Source: Abditibacteriota bacterium
Lineage (GTDB): Bacteria; Armatimonadota; UBA5829
Direction of reading: 5' to 3'
Length of the DNA stretch: 64,000 nucleotides
NCBI GenBank assembly: GCA_017552965.1
Contig: JAFZNQ010000099.1
Span: 24,751-88,750, forward strand
Below are positions 40,918 to 49,788 of this stretch, piece after piece. The position numbers were made by a program, and so were the translations under genes. The notes under the pieces are model-generated. The model was not told the DNA's origin. It saw nothing but the letters and a program-made list of their open reading frames with translations, and made no database searches. Within the stretch, counting starts at the first letter, position 1. Each line of letters starts with the position of its first letter.

Positions 40918-41691
40918 ATGCTGTTGGCAATAGACGTAGGCAATACCAATATCACCTTTGGGATATACGGTCCCGAGGGGTATATATGCGATTTTCGCGT
41001 CAATACCCATCCCTTCAGGACTGCCGATGAATACGCCGCTTTGCTGAAGACTCTCATGTCGGGAAAGGGAGTGGATTTTTCGGCTGTCCACGGCATTATC
41101 ATTTCCAGCGTGGTGCCCTTTGTGAACGAGGCTCTCGTGCGCTTTTCCAAAAAGCATTTCGGCATCTCCGAGCCCATCATGCTGTCCGCCGACATAGACA
41201 CGGGCGTCCGTATCGCCTACAGCCCCGCCGGCGGAGTGGGCGCCGACCGCATAGCCAACGCGGCAGCGGCCCATCACTACTATCCCGGTTATTCCATAGT
41301 GGTGGACTTCGGGACCGCCAATACCTTTGACGTCATCGACAAAAACGGAGACTATCTGGGAGGAGCCATCACTCCCGGCATACAGATATCTCTGGACTCA
41401 CTCTTTGCCAAGGCTTCCAAGCTCACTCAGATCTCTCTTGACACTCCCAAAAAGGCCATAGGCACCGACACGGAAAGCGCTCTGCTGTCGGGCATCATAT
41501 ACGGCTATTCCGGTCAGGTGGATTCCATCGTGGGCAAGATCTGCGAAGAGCTGCCTGAAAAGCCGGCGGTCATCGCCACCGGCGGACAGTCTTATCTCAT
41601 AGCGGAGCACGCGAAGACCATAGAGCACGTAGACGACAAGCTCACCCTCAACGGACTCTTTTTGATATACAAGCACGTGAAGGGCTTATGA
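40918..41691 (+). CDS. coaX: Type III pantothenate kinase
   Basis: A 257-residue CoaX phosphorylating pantothenate, the first step of coenzyme A synthesis. Motifs are AIDVGNTNITFG (phosphate loop), GVGADRIANA, DFGTANTFDV and GGAITPGIQ, with catalytic aspartates. Length is typical. The stop overlaps the dus start by 4 bases. Confidence 0.96.
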   Translation: MLLAIDVGNTNITFGIYGPEGYICDFRVNTHPFRTADEYAALLKTLMSGKGVDFSAVHGIIISSVVPFVNEALVRFSKKHFGISEPIMLSADIDTGVRIAYSPAGGVGADRIANAAAAHHYYPGYSIVVDFGTANTFDVIDKNGDYLGGAITPGIQISLDSLFAKASKLTQISLDTPKKAIGTDTESALLSGIIYGYSGQVDSIVGKICEELPEKPAVIATGGQSYLIAEHAKTIEHVDDKLTLNGLFLIYKHVKGL

Positions 41692-42713
41692 AGCTGCCGT
41701 CTCTCAGCATAGGCGGTCTGGATATTGCCACGCCTCTGGTGCTGGCTCCCATGGCGGGCGTCAGCAATCACGCTCTGAGGGTCCTGTGCAAGAGACTGGG
41801 AGGCGTGGGGCTGGTGTCCAGCGAGATGTTCAGCGCCTACGCCATCAGATACAGGGACCCCAAGACTCCCGGCATGGTGGACTGGACCTGTGAGGAGCGG
41901 CCCGTCAGCTGTCAGCTCTTCGGAGGAGATCCCGAGACCTGCGCCATCGCGGCAGTGTATCTCCAGGAGCAGGGGGCGGACATCATAGACGTCAACTTCG
42001 GATGTCCCGTGCCCAAGGTGGCAAAAAGCGGCTCCGGAGCCAGCATACTGAAGGACCTCTCCAAGGCGAGAGCCATCATCCGTCACGTGAGAAGCGTCTG
42101 CCGGGTGCCTCTCACCGTGAAGACCCGTCTGGGCTGGTACGAAGGAGAGCCGACGGTGTTTGAGTTTGCCCGCATAGCGGCGGACTGCGGGGTGGACGCC
42201 CTGACGGTCCACGGCCGATACGCCAGGCAAAACTATTCCGGGCGCGCCGACTGGGATATGATAGCCCGGGTCAGGGAAGTGCTGCCGGACCGGGTGCCTC
42301 TCATAGCCAACGGCGACGTGTCCGACGGCCCCGGACTGGAAAGGATCCTGTCCGTGACCGGCTGTCAGGGAGTCATGATAGGCAGGGCCGCCATGGGCAG
42401 CCCCTGGATATTCAGAGACCTGATGCGATACGCCGGGACAGGCGTCATGCCGGCCCCTCTCTCGGCAGGGGAGATATTGCAGATCGCCCGCATCCACAAC
42501 AGGATACTGAGAGACATCCACGGCGACAGACGGGCGGCCAAGGAAATGAGGGGCAACATAGTCCATTATATCAAGGGCTTTGACAACTCGGCCAAGCTGC
42601 GAAATGCGATAATGCAGACCAAGTCAACGGAAGAGATAGAGGATATATTAAATGAAGCAGGTGGTGTCGGTCAGTCTGGGGTCTTCTACGAGAAACAAGA
42701 CCTGCAGCGCTGA
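41688..42713 (+). CDS. dus: tRNA-dihydrouridine synthase
   Basis: A 341-residue FMN-dependent Dus, most like DusB, that reduces uridines in tRNA. The N-terminal LAPMAGVSNHALR, SEMFSAYAI, VNFGCPVPKVAKSGSGASIL with the catalytic Cys, LTVKTRLGW and IANGDVSDG/GVMIGRAAMGSPW segments are present. The last 62 bases overlap the next gene, an unusually long overlap. Confidence 0.95.
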   Translation: MKLPSLSIGGLDIATPLVLAPMAGVSNHALRVLCKRLGGVGLVSSEMFSAYAIRYRDPKTPGMVDWTCEERPVSCQLFGGDPETCAIAAVYLQEQGADIIDVNFGCPVPKVAKSGSGASILKDLSKARAIIRHVRSVCRVPLTVKTRLGWYEGEPTVFEFARIAADCGVDALTVHGRYARQNYSGRADWDMIARVREVLPDRVPLIANGDVSDGPGLERILSVTGCQGVMIGRAAMGSPWIFRDLMRYAGTGVMPAPLSAGEILQIARIHNRILRDIHGDRRAAKEMRGNIVHYIKGFDNSAKLRNAIMQTKSTEEIEDILNEAGGVGQSGVFYEKQDLQR

Positions 42714-43584
42714 GCTGGCCGGAGAAGAGTTTTCCATTTCCCGGATCGGCGTGGACGGCGATATGAAGGCCTTTGCGGCCAAGCTGGCCGAGCTGGACGG
42801 ACAAGCAGATGCTCTGGGGCTGGGAGGCATAGATCTGTATCTGTGCATCGGCGGCAAAAGGTACACTATCAGGGACGCTGCGCGGCTGGCCTCGGTGGTA
42901 AAAAAGACCCCCGTGGTGGACGGCAGCGGAGTCAAGAATACCCTGGAGCGCAGGACCGTGGAGTATCTGCAGTCCCACGGGATAGTGGACTTTGGCTCGT
43001 CGAAGGTGATGATGGTGTGCTCTCTGGACCGCTTTGGGATGGCTGAAGCCATCAGGGAATATGCCCGTCCCGGCAGCTTTTTGTTCGGCGACGTGATGTT
43101 TGCCCTGGGGCTCAACGCGCCCATATACAGCTACGGCGCCATCAGGACCGTGGCCGGGCTCCTGCTTCCCATCTACACCCGGCTGCCCTTTTCCATGCTG
43201 TATCCCACCGGCAAGAGCCAGACGGAGATAGTGCCCAGATACACTGACAAATACGCCTGGGCCGACGTGATAGCCGGCGATTATCTCTTTATCAAAAAGC
43301 ATCTGCCGCCGGCAGAGTCCGGCGCCCTTGAGGACAAGGTGATCTTGACCAACACCCTCACTTCCGAGGACGCGAAGGACCTGGAGGAGAGAGGTGTCAG
43401 GCTGATCATCAGCTCCACTCCCAGACTGTGCGGACGCAACTTCGGCACCAACGTGCTGGAGGGCATCATCACAGTGCTGCTGGGCAAGAGCATATACTCC
43501 GCCACCGAAGAGGAGCTGACCGTGGTCCTGGACCGTATCGGCTGGAAGCCCTCCATAGTATATAACAGAAACGACAAAGGATAG
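42652..43584 (+). CDS. Quinate-dehydrogenase-like protein of uncertain function
   Basis: A 310-residue protein starting MKQVVSVSLGSSTRNK. Similar proteins are annotated as quinate 5-dehydrogenase in several lineages, but I see no classic G-x-G-x-x-G Rossmann motif, so the activity is doubtful. Other segments are VDGSGVKNTLERRTVEYL, LFGDVMFALGLNAPIYS and ISSTPRLCGRNFGTNVLE. No membrane helix. The ATG lies inside the end of dus (62-base overlap) and is followed at 43590 by a shikimate-dehydrogenase-like gene, so the two probably work together. Confidence 0.65.
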   Translation: MKQVVSVSLGSSTRNKTCSAELAGEEFSISRIGVDGDMKAFAAKLAELDGQADALGLGGIDLYLCIGGKRYTIRDAARLASVVKKTPVVDGSGVKNTLERRTVEYLQSHGIVDFGSSKVMMVCSLDRFGMAEAIREYARPGSFLFGDVMFALGLNAPIYSYGAIRTVAGLLLPIYTRLPFSMLYPTGKSQTEIVPRYTDKYAWADVIAGDYLFIKKHLPPAESGALEDKVILTNTLTSEDAKDLEERGVRLIISSTPRLCGRNFGTNVLEGIITVLLGKSIYSATEEELTVVLDRIGWKPSIVYNRNDKG

Positions 43585-43589
43585 AGCCT

Positions 43590-44666
43590 GTGGAAAACTT
43601 TGCATTTATCATACACCCCATCACTGCCAAAAAGGATATAGCCCGCAAGTTCCCGGCGGCGAACCTGCTGCCCGAAAGCTTTCTGGAGCTGGTGATGCGC
43701 AACATGAAGCCTGTGGACGTGTCCCATATAACGGGCATCCGTTCCAAGGACGGCACCGAGGCGGAGGGCTGGTTTATCGGCTGTCCTCTCTCCTCTAAGC
43801 AGTTCATGGAAATGCCTGTGGAGGTGTGCTACAAAAAGATCATGGAGTGCATCGATATCGCCGAAAAGAAGGGAGCAAAGATAGTCGGGCTGGGAGCCTT
43901 TACCTCCGTGGTGGGGGACGCCGGCAAGACCCTGTCGGAGCGGGCCAACATTGCGGTCACCTCCGGCAACAGCTACACCATAGCCACCGCCATCGAAGGC
44001 TCCATGAGGGCAGGGCGCATCATGGGAGTGGACCCGGAGAACGCCAAGATATCCATAGTAGGCGCCACCGGCTCCATAGGCAAGACCTGCACCAAGATGT
44101 ATGACGGCAAATGCGCCCGCATCACTCTGGTGGGCAGGGATCTGGACAGGCTGGAAGCCGCCATGAGCGAGATAAAGCATACCCCGGCCCGTATATCTGC
44201 CGACGTGCAGAACGGCATAGCCGATGCGGATATAGTGGTGGCCGTGTCCAGCTCCGTGGACGCCATCATCATGCCCTCCTATCTGAAGCCCGGCGCAGTG
44301 GTCTGCGACGTGGCCCGTCCCAGAGACGTGTCCGTCAAGGTGGCTGAGGAAAGAGACGACGTGCTGGTCATCGAGGGCGGCGTAGTCAAGGTGCCCGGCG
44401 AAGTGGACTTTCACTTTGACTTTGGCTTCCCCAAGGGGACTGCCTACGCCTGCATGAGCGAGACCATGATCCTGGCTCTGGAAAAGCGTTACGAAAGCTA
44501 TACCACCGGCCGGGATATCTCCGTGGAAAAGGTCAATGAGATCAGCGAGCTGGCCACGAAGCACGGCTTTGAGATGGCGGGCTTCCGCAGCTTCGAGAGA
44601 GCCGTGTCCGAAGAAGAGGTGGAGCAGATACGCAAGAACGCCTTTGAGGACGAGATAGTGGAGTAG
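43590..44666 (+). CDS. Shikimate-dehydrogenase/acyl-ACP-reductase-like NAD(P) protein
   Basis: A 358-residue protein with an N-terminal FAFIIHPI, a GLGAFTSVVGDAG segment, TSGNSYT, a Rossmann motif VGATGSIGKTC, LVGRDLDRLEA and a hydrophobic strand DIVVAVSSSVDAI. The layout resembles both shikimate dehydrogenases and cyanobacterial long-chain acyl-ACP reductases (G-A-T-G-x-I-G). Exact substrate cannot be decided. GTG start 5 bases after the preceding stop. Pairing with the quinate-dehydrogenase-like gene supports a shared pathway. Confidence 0.7.
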   Translation: MENFAFIIHPITAKKDIARKFPAANLLPESFLELVMRNMKPVDVSHITGIRSKDGTEAEGWFIGCPLSSKQFMEMPVEVCYKKIMECIDIAEKKGAKIVGLGAFTSVVGDAGKTLSERANIAVTSGNSYTIATAIEGSMRAGRIMGVDPENAKISIVGATGSIGKTCTKMYDGKCARITLVGRDLDRLEAAMSEIKHTPARISADVQNGIADADIVVAVSSSVDAIIMPSYLKPGAVVCDVARPRDVSVKVAEERDDVLVIEGGVVKVPGEVDFHFDFGFPKGTAYACMSETMILALEKRYESYTTGRDISVEKVNEISELATKHGFEMAGFRSFERAVSEEEVEQIRKNAFEDEIVE

Positions 44667-44670
44667 AGGC

Positions 44671-45543
44671 ATGTCTGCCCTCAGGCTCTCTCTGTTGTGC
44701 GCAGCCTTCTGCGCGCTGTCCCTGCTGTCCCTTGCCGTCGGGGCCGAGCCCGGCTATACAGAGGAAAAGGGCATCGTATATGACGTGCGGGACGGAGTGA
44801 CCCTGGTGATGGACATGAAGACCAGGGACGACGGCAAAAAGCGCAAGCCCTGCTGCGTGGCCATCCACGGAGGCGGATGGAGCGAAGGCACCGTGGAAGC
44901 CAGCGACTGGCTGGGAGCCCCTTTGGCAGATATGGGCTACACCGTGTTTGGCATCACCTACAGGCTGGCTCCGGACCATAGGTTCCCGGCCCAGATAGAG
45001 GACTGCAAATGCGCCGTCAGGTTCATCAGGGCCAACGCCAAAAAATACAACATCGACCCCCGCAGGATAGTGGCCTACGGCAGCTCTGCGGGAGGACATC
45101 TGGCCAGTCTGCTGGGAGTGCTCCCGGAGGGAGTCTATGAGGGCAAGGGCCCCTATCAAAAGTATTCCTCCCGGGCCGATCTGGTCATCAACAGTCTGGG
45201 ACCGGAGGATATGGGATTCTTTGCCCGGGTCCCGGGCAGCGCTCTGACCGGCGTCTATGGCTATCTGTTTGACCTGTCCGGGAAGGACCTGTCCTACTGG
45301 ACAGCAAAGGCCAGCCCCTCGAGCTACGTCAGCCGGCGTTCGGCGCCGCATCTGCTGCTCTACGGCGGCAGGGACGACCTGGTGTACCCGGCCCAGGGCG
45401 AGCTGTTTTACAACAAATTGAGGCAGGCCGGGGTCTATGCCGAGATGCACGTCAGTCCCGAGTCGGGACACGGGCTGCCCCCGGAATTCAGGATGCAATA
45501 TATCTGGCCGTTTTTGAGCAAGTTTTTCGGAGAAGTGAAATGA
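44671..45543 (+). CDS. Secreted alpha/beta-hydrolase esterase, tandem copy A
   Basis: A 290-residue protein with a signal peptide (~1-24, cleavage near V-G-A). The alpha/beta hydrolase core has the oxyanion-hole HGGGW, nucleophile elbow GSSAGGH, acidic G-G-R-D-D and a C-terminal SGHG His. It resembles BD-FAE-type and acetyl-xylan/feruloyl esterases, but substrate is inferred. Closely similar to the next gene, a tandem duplication. Overlaps it by 4 bases. Confidence 0.88.
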   Translation: MSALRLSLLCAAFCALSLLSLAVGAEPGYTEEKGIVYDVRDGVTLVMDMKTRDDGKKRKPCCVAIHGGGWSEGTVEASDWLGAPLADMGYTVFGITYRLAPDHRFPAQIEDCKCAVRFIRANAKKYNIDPRRIVAYGSSAGGHLASLLGVLPEGVYEGKGPYQKYSSRADLVINSLGPEDMGFFARVPGSALTGVYGYLFDLSGKDLSYWTAKASPSSYVSRRSAPHLLLYGGRDDLVYPAQGELFYNKLRQAGVYAEMHVSPESGHGLPPEFRMQYIWPFLSKFFGEVK

Positions 45544-46400
45544 GAATATTGTTGTTGGTATTGGTGATGGTCCTGGCGGCAGGTATTTGTCAGGCTCAGG
45601 ACAAAAAGTACATAGAGGAAAAGGGCATCGTCTTTGACCGTCAGGACGACGTGGACCTCATCATGGACATGAAGACTCTGGACGACGGCAGGAAAAACAA
45701 GCCCTGCTGCGTGGCCATCCACGGAGGCGGCTGGGCCGGCGGCGGCATCGAGGACAGCAATTGGCTGGGCGCTCCGCTGCTGGATATGGGCTACACCGTC
45801 TTCGGCATCACCTACAGGCTGGCCCCGAAGCATCCCTTCCCCGCCCAGATAGAGGACTGCAAGAGCGCCGTGCGGCACATCAGGGCCAACGCCAAAAAAT
45901 ACAACATCGACCCCCGCAGGATAGTGTCCTACGGCGGCTCTGCCGGCGGACATCTGGCCAGCCTGCTGGGAGTGCTCCCGGACGGAGTCTTCGAGGGCAA
46001 GGGCCCCAATCAAAAGTATTCTTCCCGGGTCAACCTGGTCATCAGCAACGTGGGGCCGGAGGACATGGAGTTCTTCCTGCCTCTTACGGGCAGAGTGGCT
46101 CTCCGGGACGACGGCTTTCACTGGCTCTTTGACGGCACCAAGGAGGGCTGGGATTATTGGGTGCCCAGATCCAGCCCCATCAACTACGTGACCCGTGACT
46201 CGGCGCCTCATCTGCTGCTCTACGGCGGCAGCGACGATCTGGTCTACGCCGCTCAGGGCGAGCTGTTTCACAACAAAATGAAGGCTGCCGGCGCCAAAAG
46301 CGAGATATATATCTGCCCCGGCTCCTGGCACATATTGCCCGGAGACTTTCTGATGGCTCATATACCCGCTTTTCTGGAACGCCATTTCGGCAAGCAGTAG
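45540..46400 (+). CDS. Secreted alpha/beta-hydrolase esterase, tandem copy B
   Basis: A 286-residue paralogue of the preceding protein with a signal peptide (~1-19), HGGGW, GGSAGGH in place of GSSAGGH, GGSDDLV and a final GSWHI His. Sequence blocks such as YTVFGITYRLAP and NAKKYNIDPRRIV are identical in both copies. It diverges most in the loop around residues 170-215, probably changing substrate fit. pyrR follows after 7 bases. Confidence 0.88.
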   Translation: MRILLLVLVMVLAAGICQAQDKKYIEEKGIVFDRQDDVDLIMDMKTLDDGRKNKPCCVAIHGGGWAGGGIEDSNWLGAPLLDMGYTVFGITYRLAPKHPFPAQIEDCKSAVRHIRANAKKYNIDPRRIVSYGGSAGGHLASLLGVLPDGVFEGKGPNQKYSSRVNLVISNVGPEDMEFFLPLTGRVALRDDGFHWLFDGTKEGWDYWVPRSSPINYVTRDSAPHLLLYGGSDDLVYAAQGELFHNKMKAAGAKSEIYICPGSWHILPGDFLMAHIPAFLERHFGKQ

Positions 46401-46407
46401 GTGAACT

Positions 46408-46941
46408 ATGTCTGAGAAAAAGCTTGTAATGGACAGCGACGACTTCCGCCGCTGTATCTGCAGAATGAGCTACGAGATCCTGGAAAAAAACAGGGGCTCC
46501 GGCGAGATAGCGTTGCTGGGTATCCAGAAAAAGGGCGTGTTTATGGCCAACCGACTGGCGGAGCAGATAAACCGCATCGAGAATACCACCATCAAGCAGG
46601 GCTCTATCAACATAGCCATGTATCGTGACGACTACGGGACCCGGACGGCGAAGACCATAGGCCCTTCCCACATACCCTTTTCGGTGGACGGGAAGATCAT
46701 CATCATAGTGGACGACGTGCTGTTTACCGGGCGCTCCTTCAGGGCTGCCATCGAAGCCATATTTGACATGGGCCGCCCAGCCGCCATACAGCTGGCCGTG
46801 ATGGTGGACAGAGGCCACCGGGAGCTGCCTATCCAGGCGGACTTTATCGGCCGACGGATCCCCACCTCCAAGGCAGAGCAGGTGGAGGTGGTCTGGACGG
46901 AAGAAGAAGGACCTGATTCGGTGTATATTATAAAGGATTGA
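46408..46941 (+). CDS. pyrR: PyrR, pyrimidine operon attenuator / uracil phosphoribosyltransferase
   Basis: A 177-residue PyrR: R-M-S-Y-E-I near the start, LLGIQKKGVFMANRLA, the PRPP motif IIIVDDVLFTGRS and VDRGHRELPIQADFIGRRIPT. In Bacillus and others it binds a conserved hairpin in pyr mRNA to cause termination when UMP is high. No leader with that hairpin is evident before or between the pyr genes here, so its control point is unclear. First of the pyrRBCE group. Confidence 0.95.
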   Translation: MSEKKLVMDSDDFRRCICRMSYEILEKNRGSGEIALLGIQKKGVFMANRLAEQINRIENTTIKQGSINIAMYRDDYGTRTAKTIGPSHIPFSVDGKIIIIVDDVLFTGRSFRAAIEAIFDMGRPAAIQLAVMVDRGHRELPIQADFIGRRIPTSKAEQVEVVWTEEEGPDSVYIIKD

Positions 46942-46956
46942 TAAAAGGGAACGCTT

Positions 46957-47880
46957 ATGTCACTGTCTTCAAAGCATATTCTTGATCTGCAATCCCTGCC
47001 CAGGGAGGATATAGAGCTGATACTGGACACCGCCGAGGGCCAGAAGGAGATACTGGACAGGCCCGTAAAAAAGGTCCCCATCCTGAGAGGCAAGTCCATC
47101 TGTACTTTTTTTATAGAAAATTCCACACGGACCAAGTGCAGCTTTGAGATAGCGGCCAAAATGCTTTCCGCAGACGTGACCTCCATATCCAAGGTGGGCA
47201 GCAGCCTCAACAAGGGGGAGTCCTTCAAGGATACCCTTCTTACCCTGGAAGCCATGGGGGTGGATATGTTTATCATACGCCACAGCATCTCCGGCAGCCC
47301 CTATTACGCCACAAAGATAGTGAAGAGCCACATAGTCAACGCCGGCGACGGCATGCACGCTCATCCCACCCAGGGCCTGCTGGACCTGCTGAGCATCAGG
47401 GAAAGGATGGGCGTCATCGAAGGCCTGACGGTGGTGATCGTGGGAGACATATATCACTCCCGTGTGGCCCGGTCCGATATATGGGGCCTTGCCAAGATGG
47501 GCGCCAGGGTGCGGGTATGCGCTCCCGAGACCCTGATACCGGCAGAGCTGAAGCGTTTCCCCTGCGAGATCTACACGGACCTGAAAGAGGCTGTCCGGGG
47601 AGCGGACGTGATCAATATGCTGAGAGTGCAGACCGAGCGTATGCATTCGGGCTTTTTCAGCGGCACCAGGGAATACAACTACTTTTATGGTCTGGACTCC
47701 GGTATATTGGAGGACTACGCGCCCAAGGCGGTGGTCATGCATCCGGCTCCCATCAACAGGGGAGTAGAAATATCGTCCGAGGTGGCCGACAGCTCCAGGA
47801 GCATCATAGTCAGACAGGTCACCAACGGCGTGGCTGTCAGGATGGCTATACTGTATCTGCTGCTGGGACATCAGGAATAA
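46957..47880 (+). CDS. pyrB: Aspartate carbamoyltransferase
   Basis: A 307-residue catalytic subunit joining carbamoyl phosphate and aspartate. The carbamoyl-phosphate loop ENSTRTKCSFE (usual S-T-R-T-R), HSISGSPYY, GDGMHAHPTQ, GDIYHSRVARS and NMLRVQTER are present. No pyrI regulatory gene is in the cluster; pyrC follows. Gap of 15 bases after pyrR. Confidence 0.96.
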   Translation: MSLSSKHILDLQSLPREDIELILDTAEGQKEILDRPVKKVPILRGKSICTFFIENSTRTKCSFEIAAKMLSADVTSISKVGSSLNKGESFKDTLLTLEAMGVDMFIIRHSISGSPYYATKIVKSHIVNAGDGMHAHPTQGLLDLLSIRERMGVIEGLTVVIVGDIYHSRVARSDIWGLAKMGARVRVCAPETLIPAELKRFPCEIYTDLKEAVRGADVINMLRVQTERMHSGFFSGTREYNYFYGLDSGILEDYAPKAVVMHPAPINRGVEISSEVADSSRSIIVRQVTNGVAVRMAILYLLLGHQE

Positions 47881-47889
47881 GGGGTGTAT

Positions 47890-49161
47890 ATGAATATTCT
47901 TTTCAAGGGCGGAACGCTGGTGAGCCCCGCCGACGGCATCAACGGGCCCGCCGATATAGCGGTCATAGACGAAAGACCTGCGCTGGATATCAAAGGAGCC
48001 TCCTTTGACGAGGTGATCGACTGCTCCGGCAAATACGTGACGCCGGGCTTTGTGGATATTCACGTCCATATGCGGGATCCCGGCTACGAATACAAGGAAG
48101 ACGTGTATTCGGCAGCCTGTGCGGCTGCCGCCGGAGGCGTCACCACCATAGTGGGCATGCCCAATACTAAGCCTGCTCCCGACAACAAGGCCGTGGTAAG
48201 ATACGTGCTGGAGAAGGGCAGGAGCGCTGCGGTCAACGTGCTGTGCGCCGGCTCCGTGTCCAAAGGCAACGCCAACGAGATACTGTCCGAGATGGGCGAG
48301 ATGGCCGAGGCCGGGGCGTGCTGCGTCAGCGACGATGCTTTTCCCGTGCAGGATGCGGGCTTTATGAGAAGGATCATGGAATACGCCGCTACCTTTGGTC
48401 TGCCGGTGCTGGTCCATTCGGAGGACAAGAGCCTGACCTCCGACGCCACAGCCAACGAGGGCTACGTCAGCTCCCTCCTGGGCCTGAGACCCTGGCCCAG
48501 GGAAGCGGAGGAGATTATGATCTTCCGCAACGCCCTGCTGTCCATGCTCACGGGCTGCAGAGTGCATTTTCAGCACGTGACCACCCGGGGCGGGGCGGAC
48601 ATCATCAGAGATGCCAAGCGCCGCGGAGCCCCGATCACAGCGGAGACCTGCCCCCAGTATCTGACCCTGACGGACGAGGCCCTCATGGGCTATGATACCA
48701 ATGCCCGGGTCAACCCTCCTCTGAGGACGGAGGAGGACAGGCAAGCCCTTATCCGGGCAGTCATGGACGGCACCATAGACGTCATAGCCACCGACCACGC
48801 TCCTCACGCCATAGAGGAAAAGGACACAGAGTTCGACAATGCTCTGTCCGGCATGACCGGACTGGAGACAGCCGTGTCCCTCTGTCTCGATGAGCTGCAC
48901 CACAGGCACGGCATGAGCATCTCCGATATAGTGGACAGATACTGCGCGGCTCCCGCCCGGGTGATAGGCTCGTCTCAGGGCTCCTTTGGCGGGCAGCAGC
49001 TGGCTGACCTGTGCGTGCTGGACACGGAATATGAATACGTGATCGATCCGTCCCGGATGAAGTCAAAGAGCAGGAATACTCCCTTTGGAGGCAGGAAGGT
49101 CCGGGGCGCAGTGATGCTGACCGTGGCCAAGGGAAATATAGTATACAGGAGAGAAGCCTGA
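47890..49161 (+). CDS. pyrC: Dihydroorotase
   Basis: A 423-residue class I dihydroorotase. The metal-binding HVHMRDPGYEYKED, GGVTTIVGMPNT, a histidine in HFQHV, and the catalytic D of ATDHAPH are intact. It forms dihydroorotate from carbamoyl aspartate. ATG 47890 is chosen with AAGGGG upstream; a GTG two codons earlier is less likely. Its last base is shared with pyrE. Confidence 0.96.
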   Translation: MNILFKGGTLVSPADGINGPADIAVIDERPALDIKGASFDEVIDCSGKYVTPGFVDIHVHMRDPGYEYKEDVYSAACAAAAGGVTTIVGMPNTKPAPDNKAVVRYVLEKGRSAAVNVLCAGSVSKGNANEILSEMGEMAEAGACCVSDDAFPVQDAGFMRRIMEYAATFGLPVLVHSEDKSLTSDATANEGYVSSLLGLRPWPREAEEIMIFRNALLSMLTGCRVHFQHVTTRGGADIIRDAKRRGAPITAETCPQYLTLTDEALMGYDTNARVNPPLRTEEDRQALIRAVMDGTIDVIATDHAPHAIEEKDTEFDNALSGMTGLETAVSLCLDELHHRHGMSISDIVDRYCAAPARVIGSSQGSFGGQQLADLCVLDTEYEYVIDPSRMKSKSRNTPFGGRKVRGAVMLTVAKGNIVYRREA

Positions 49162-49778
49162 TGGATAAAGGAAAGTTTTACGAGCTGATATATGAGGCAG
49201 GATGCGTCCGCTTCGGAGATTTTACCCTTAAAAGCGGTATCAAGTCTCCGGTGTATATAGATTTCAGAGTGCTGATCTCCGATCCGCCTCTTTTGAACAC
49301 CATAGGCGGAGTGCTGGCGGAGGAAGCGGGCAAGCTGGGCTGCGACCTTATCGGAGCCATACCCTACGCGGGTCTGCCCATAGGGGTGGCCGCGTCCATA
49401 TGCGGCAACATACCTCTCATCTATTCCCGCAAGGAGGCCAAGACCTACGGCACCAAAAAGCTCATTGAAGGCCATTATTCTCAGGGAGACAGAGTGCTGA
49501 TCATAGACGACATAGTCACGGACGGAGCCAGCAAGATAGAGGCTGTCATCCCCTTCAGGGAAGCGGGTCTCGAGGTGCGGGACATACTGGTCATCATAGA
49601 CAGGGAGCAGGGAGGCAAGAGACTCCTGGGCGAAGCCGGCTATGAGCTGCATTCTCTGGGCACCCTGTCCGAGATAGTCGGCCATCTGGCCGCGGCGGGC
49701 AGGATAGATGAAGAGATGAGGGACAAGGTCATCTCCTTCATCGCTCAAAACCAATTTACGAAAATCAATATTAAATAA
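49161..49778 (+). CDS. pyrE: Orotate phosphoribosyltransferase
   Basis: A 205-residue PyrE that makes OMP from orotate and PRPP. Seen are FTLKSGIKSPVYIDFR, the AIPYAGLPIG segment, YSRKEAKTYGTKKLIEG and the PRPP loop IIDDIVTDGAS (usual V-E-D-V-V-T-T-G). pyrD and pyrF are not in the window. dnaN follows after 10 bases. Confidence 0.95.
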   Translation: MDKGKFYELIYEAGCVRFGDFTLKSGIKSPVYIDFRVLISDPPLLNTIGGVLAEEAGKLGCDLIGAIPYAGLPIGVAASICGNIPLIYSRKEAKTYGTKKLIEGHYSQGDRVLIIDDIVTDGASKIEAVIPFREAGLEVRDILVIIDREQGGKRLLGEAGYELHSLGTLSEIVGHLAAAGRIDEEMRDKVISFIAQNQFTKINIK

Positions 49779-49788
49779 GGAGTAATTT

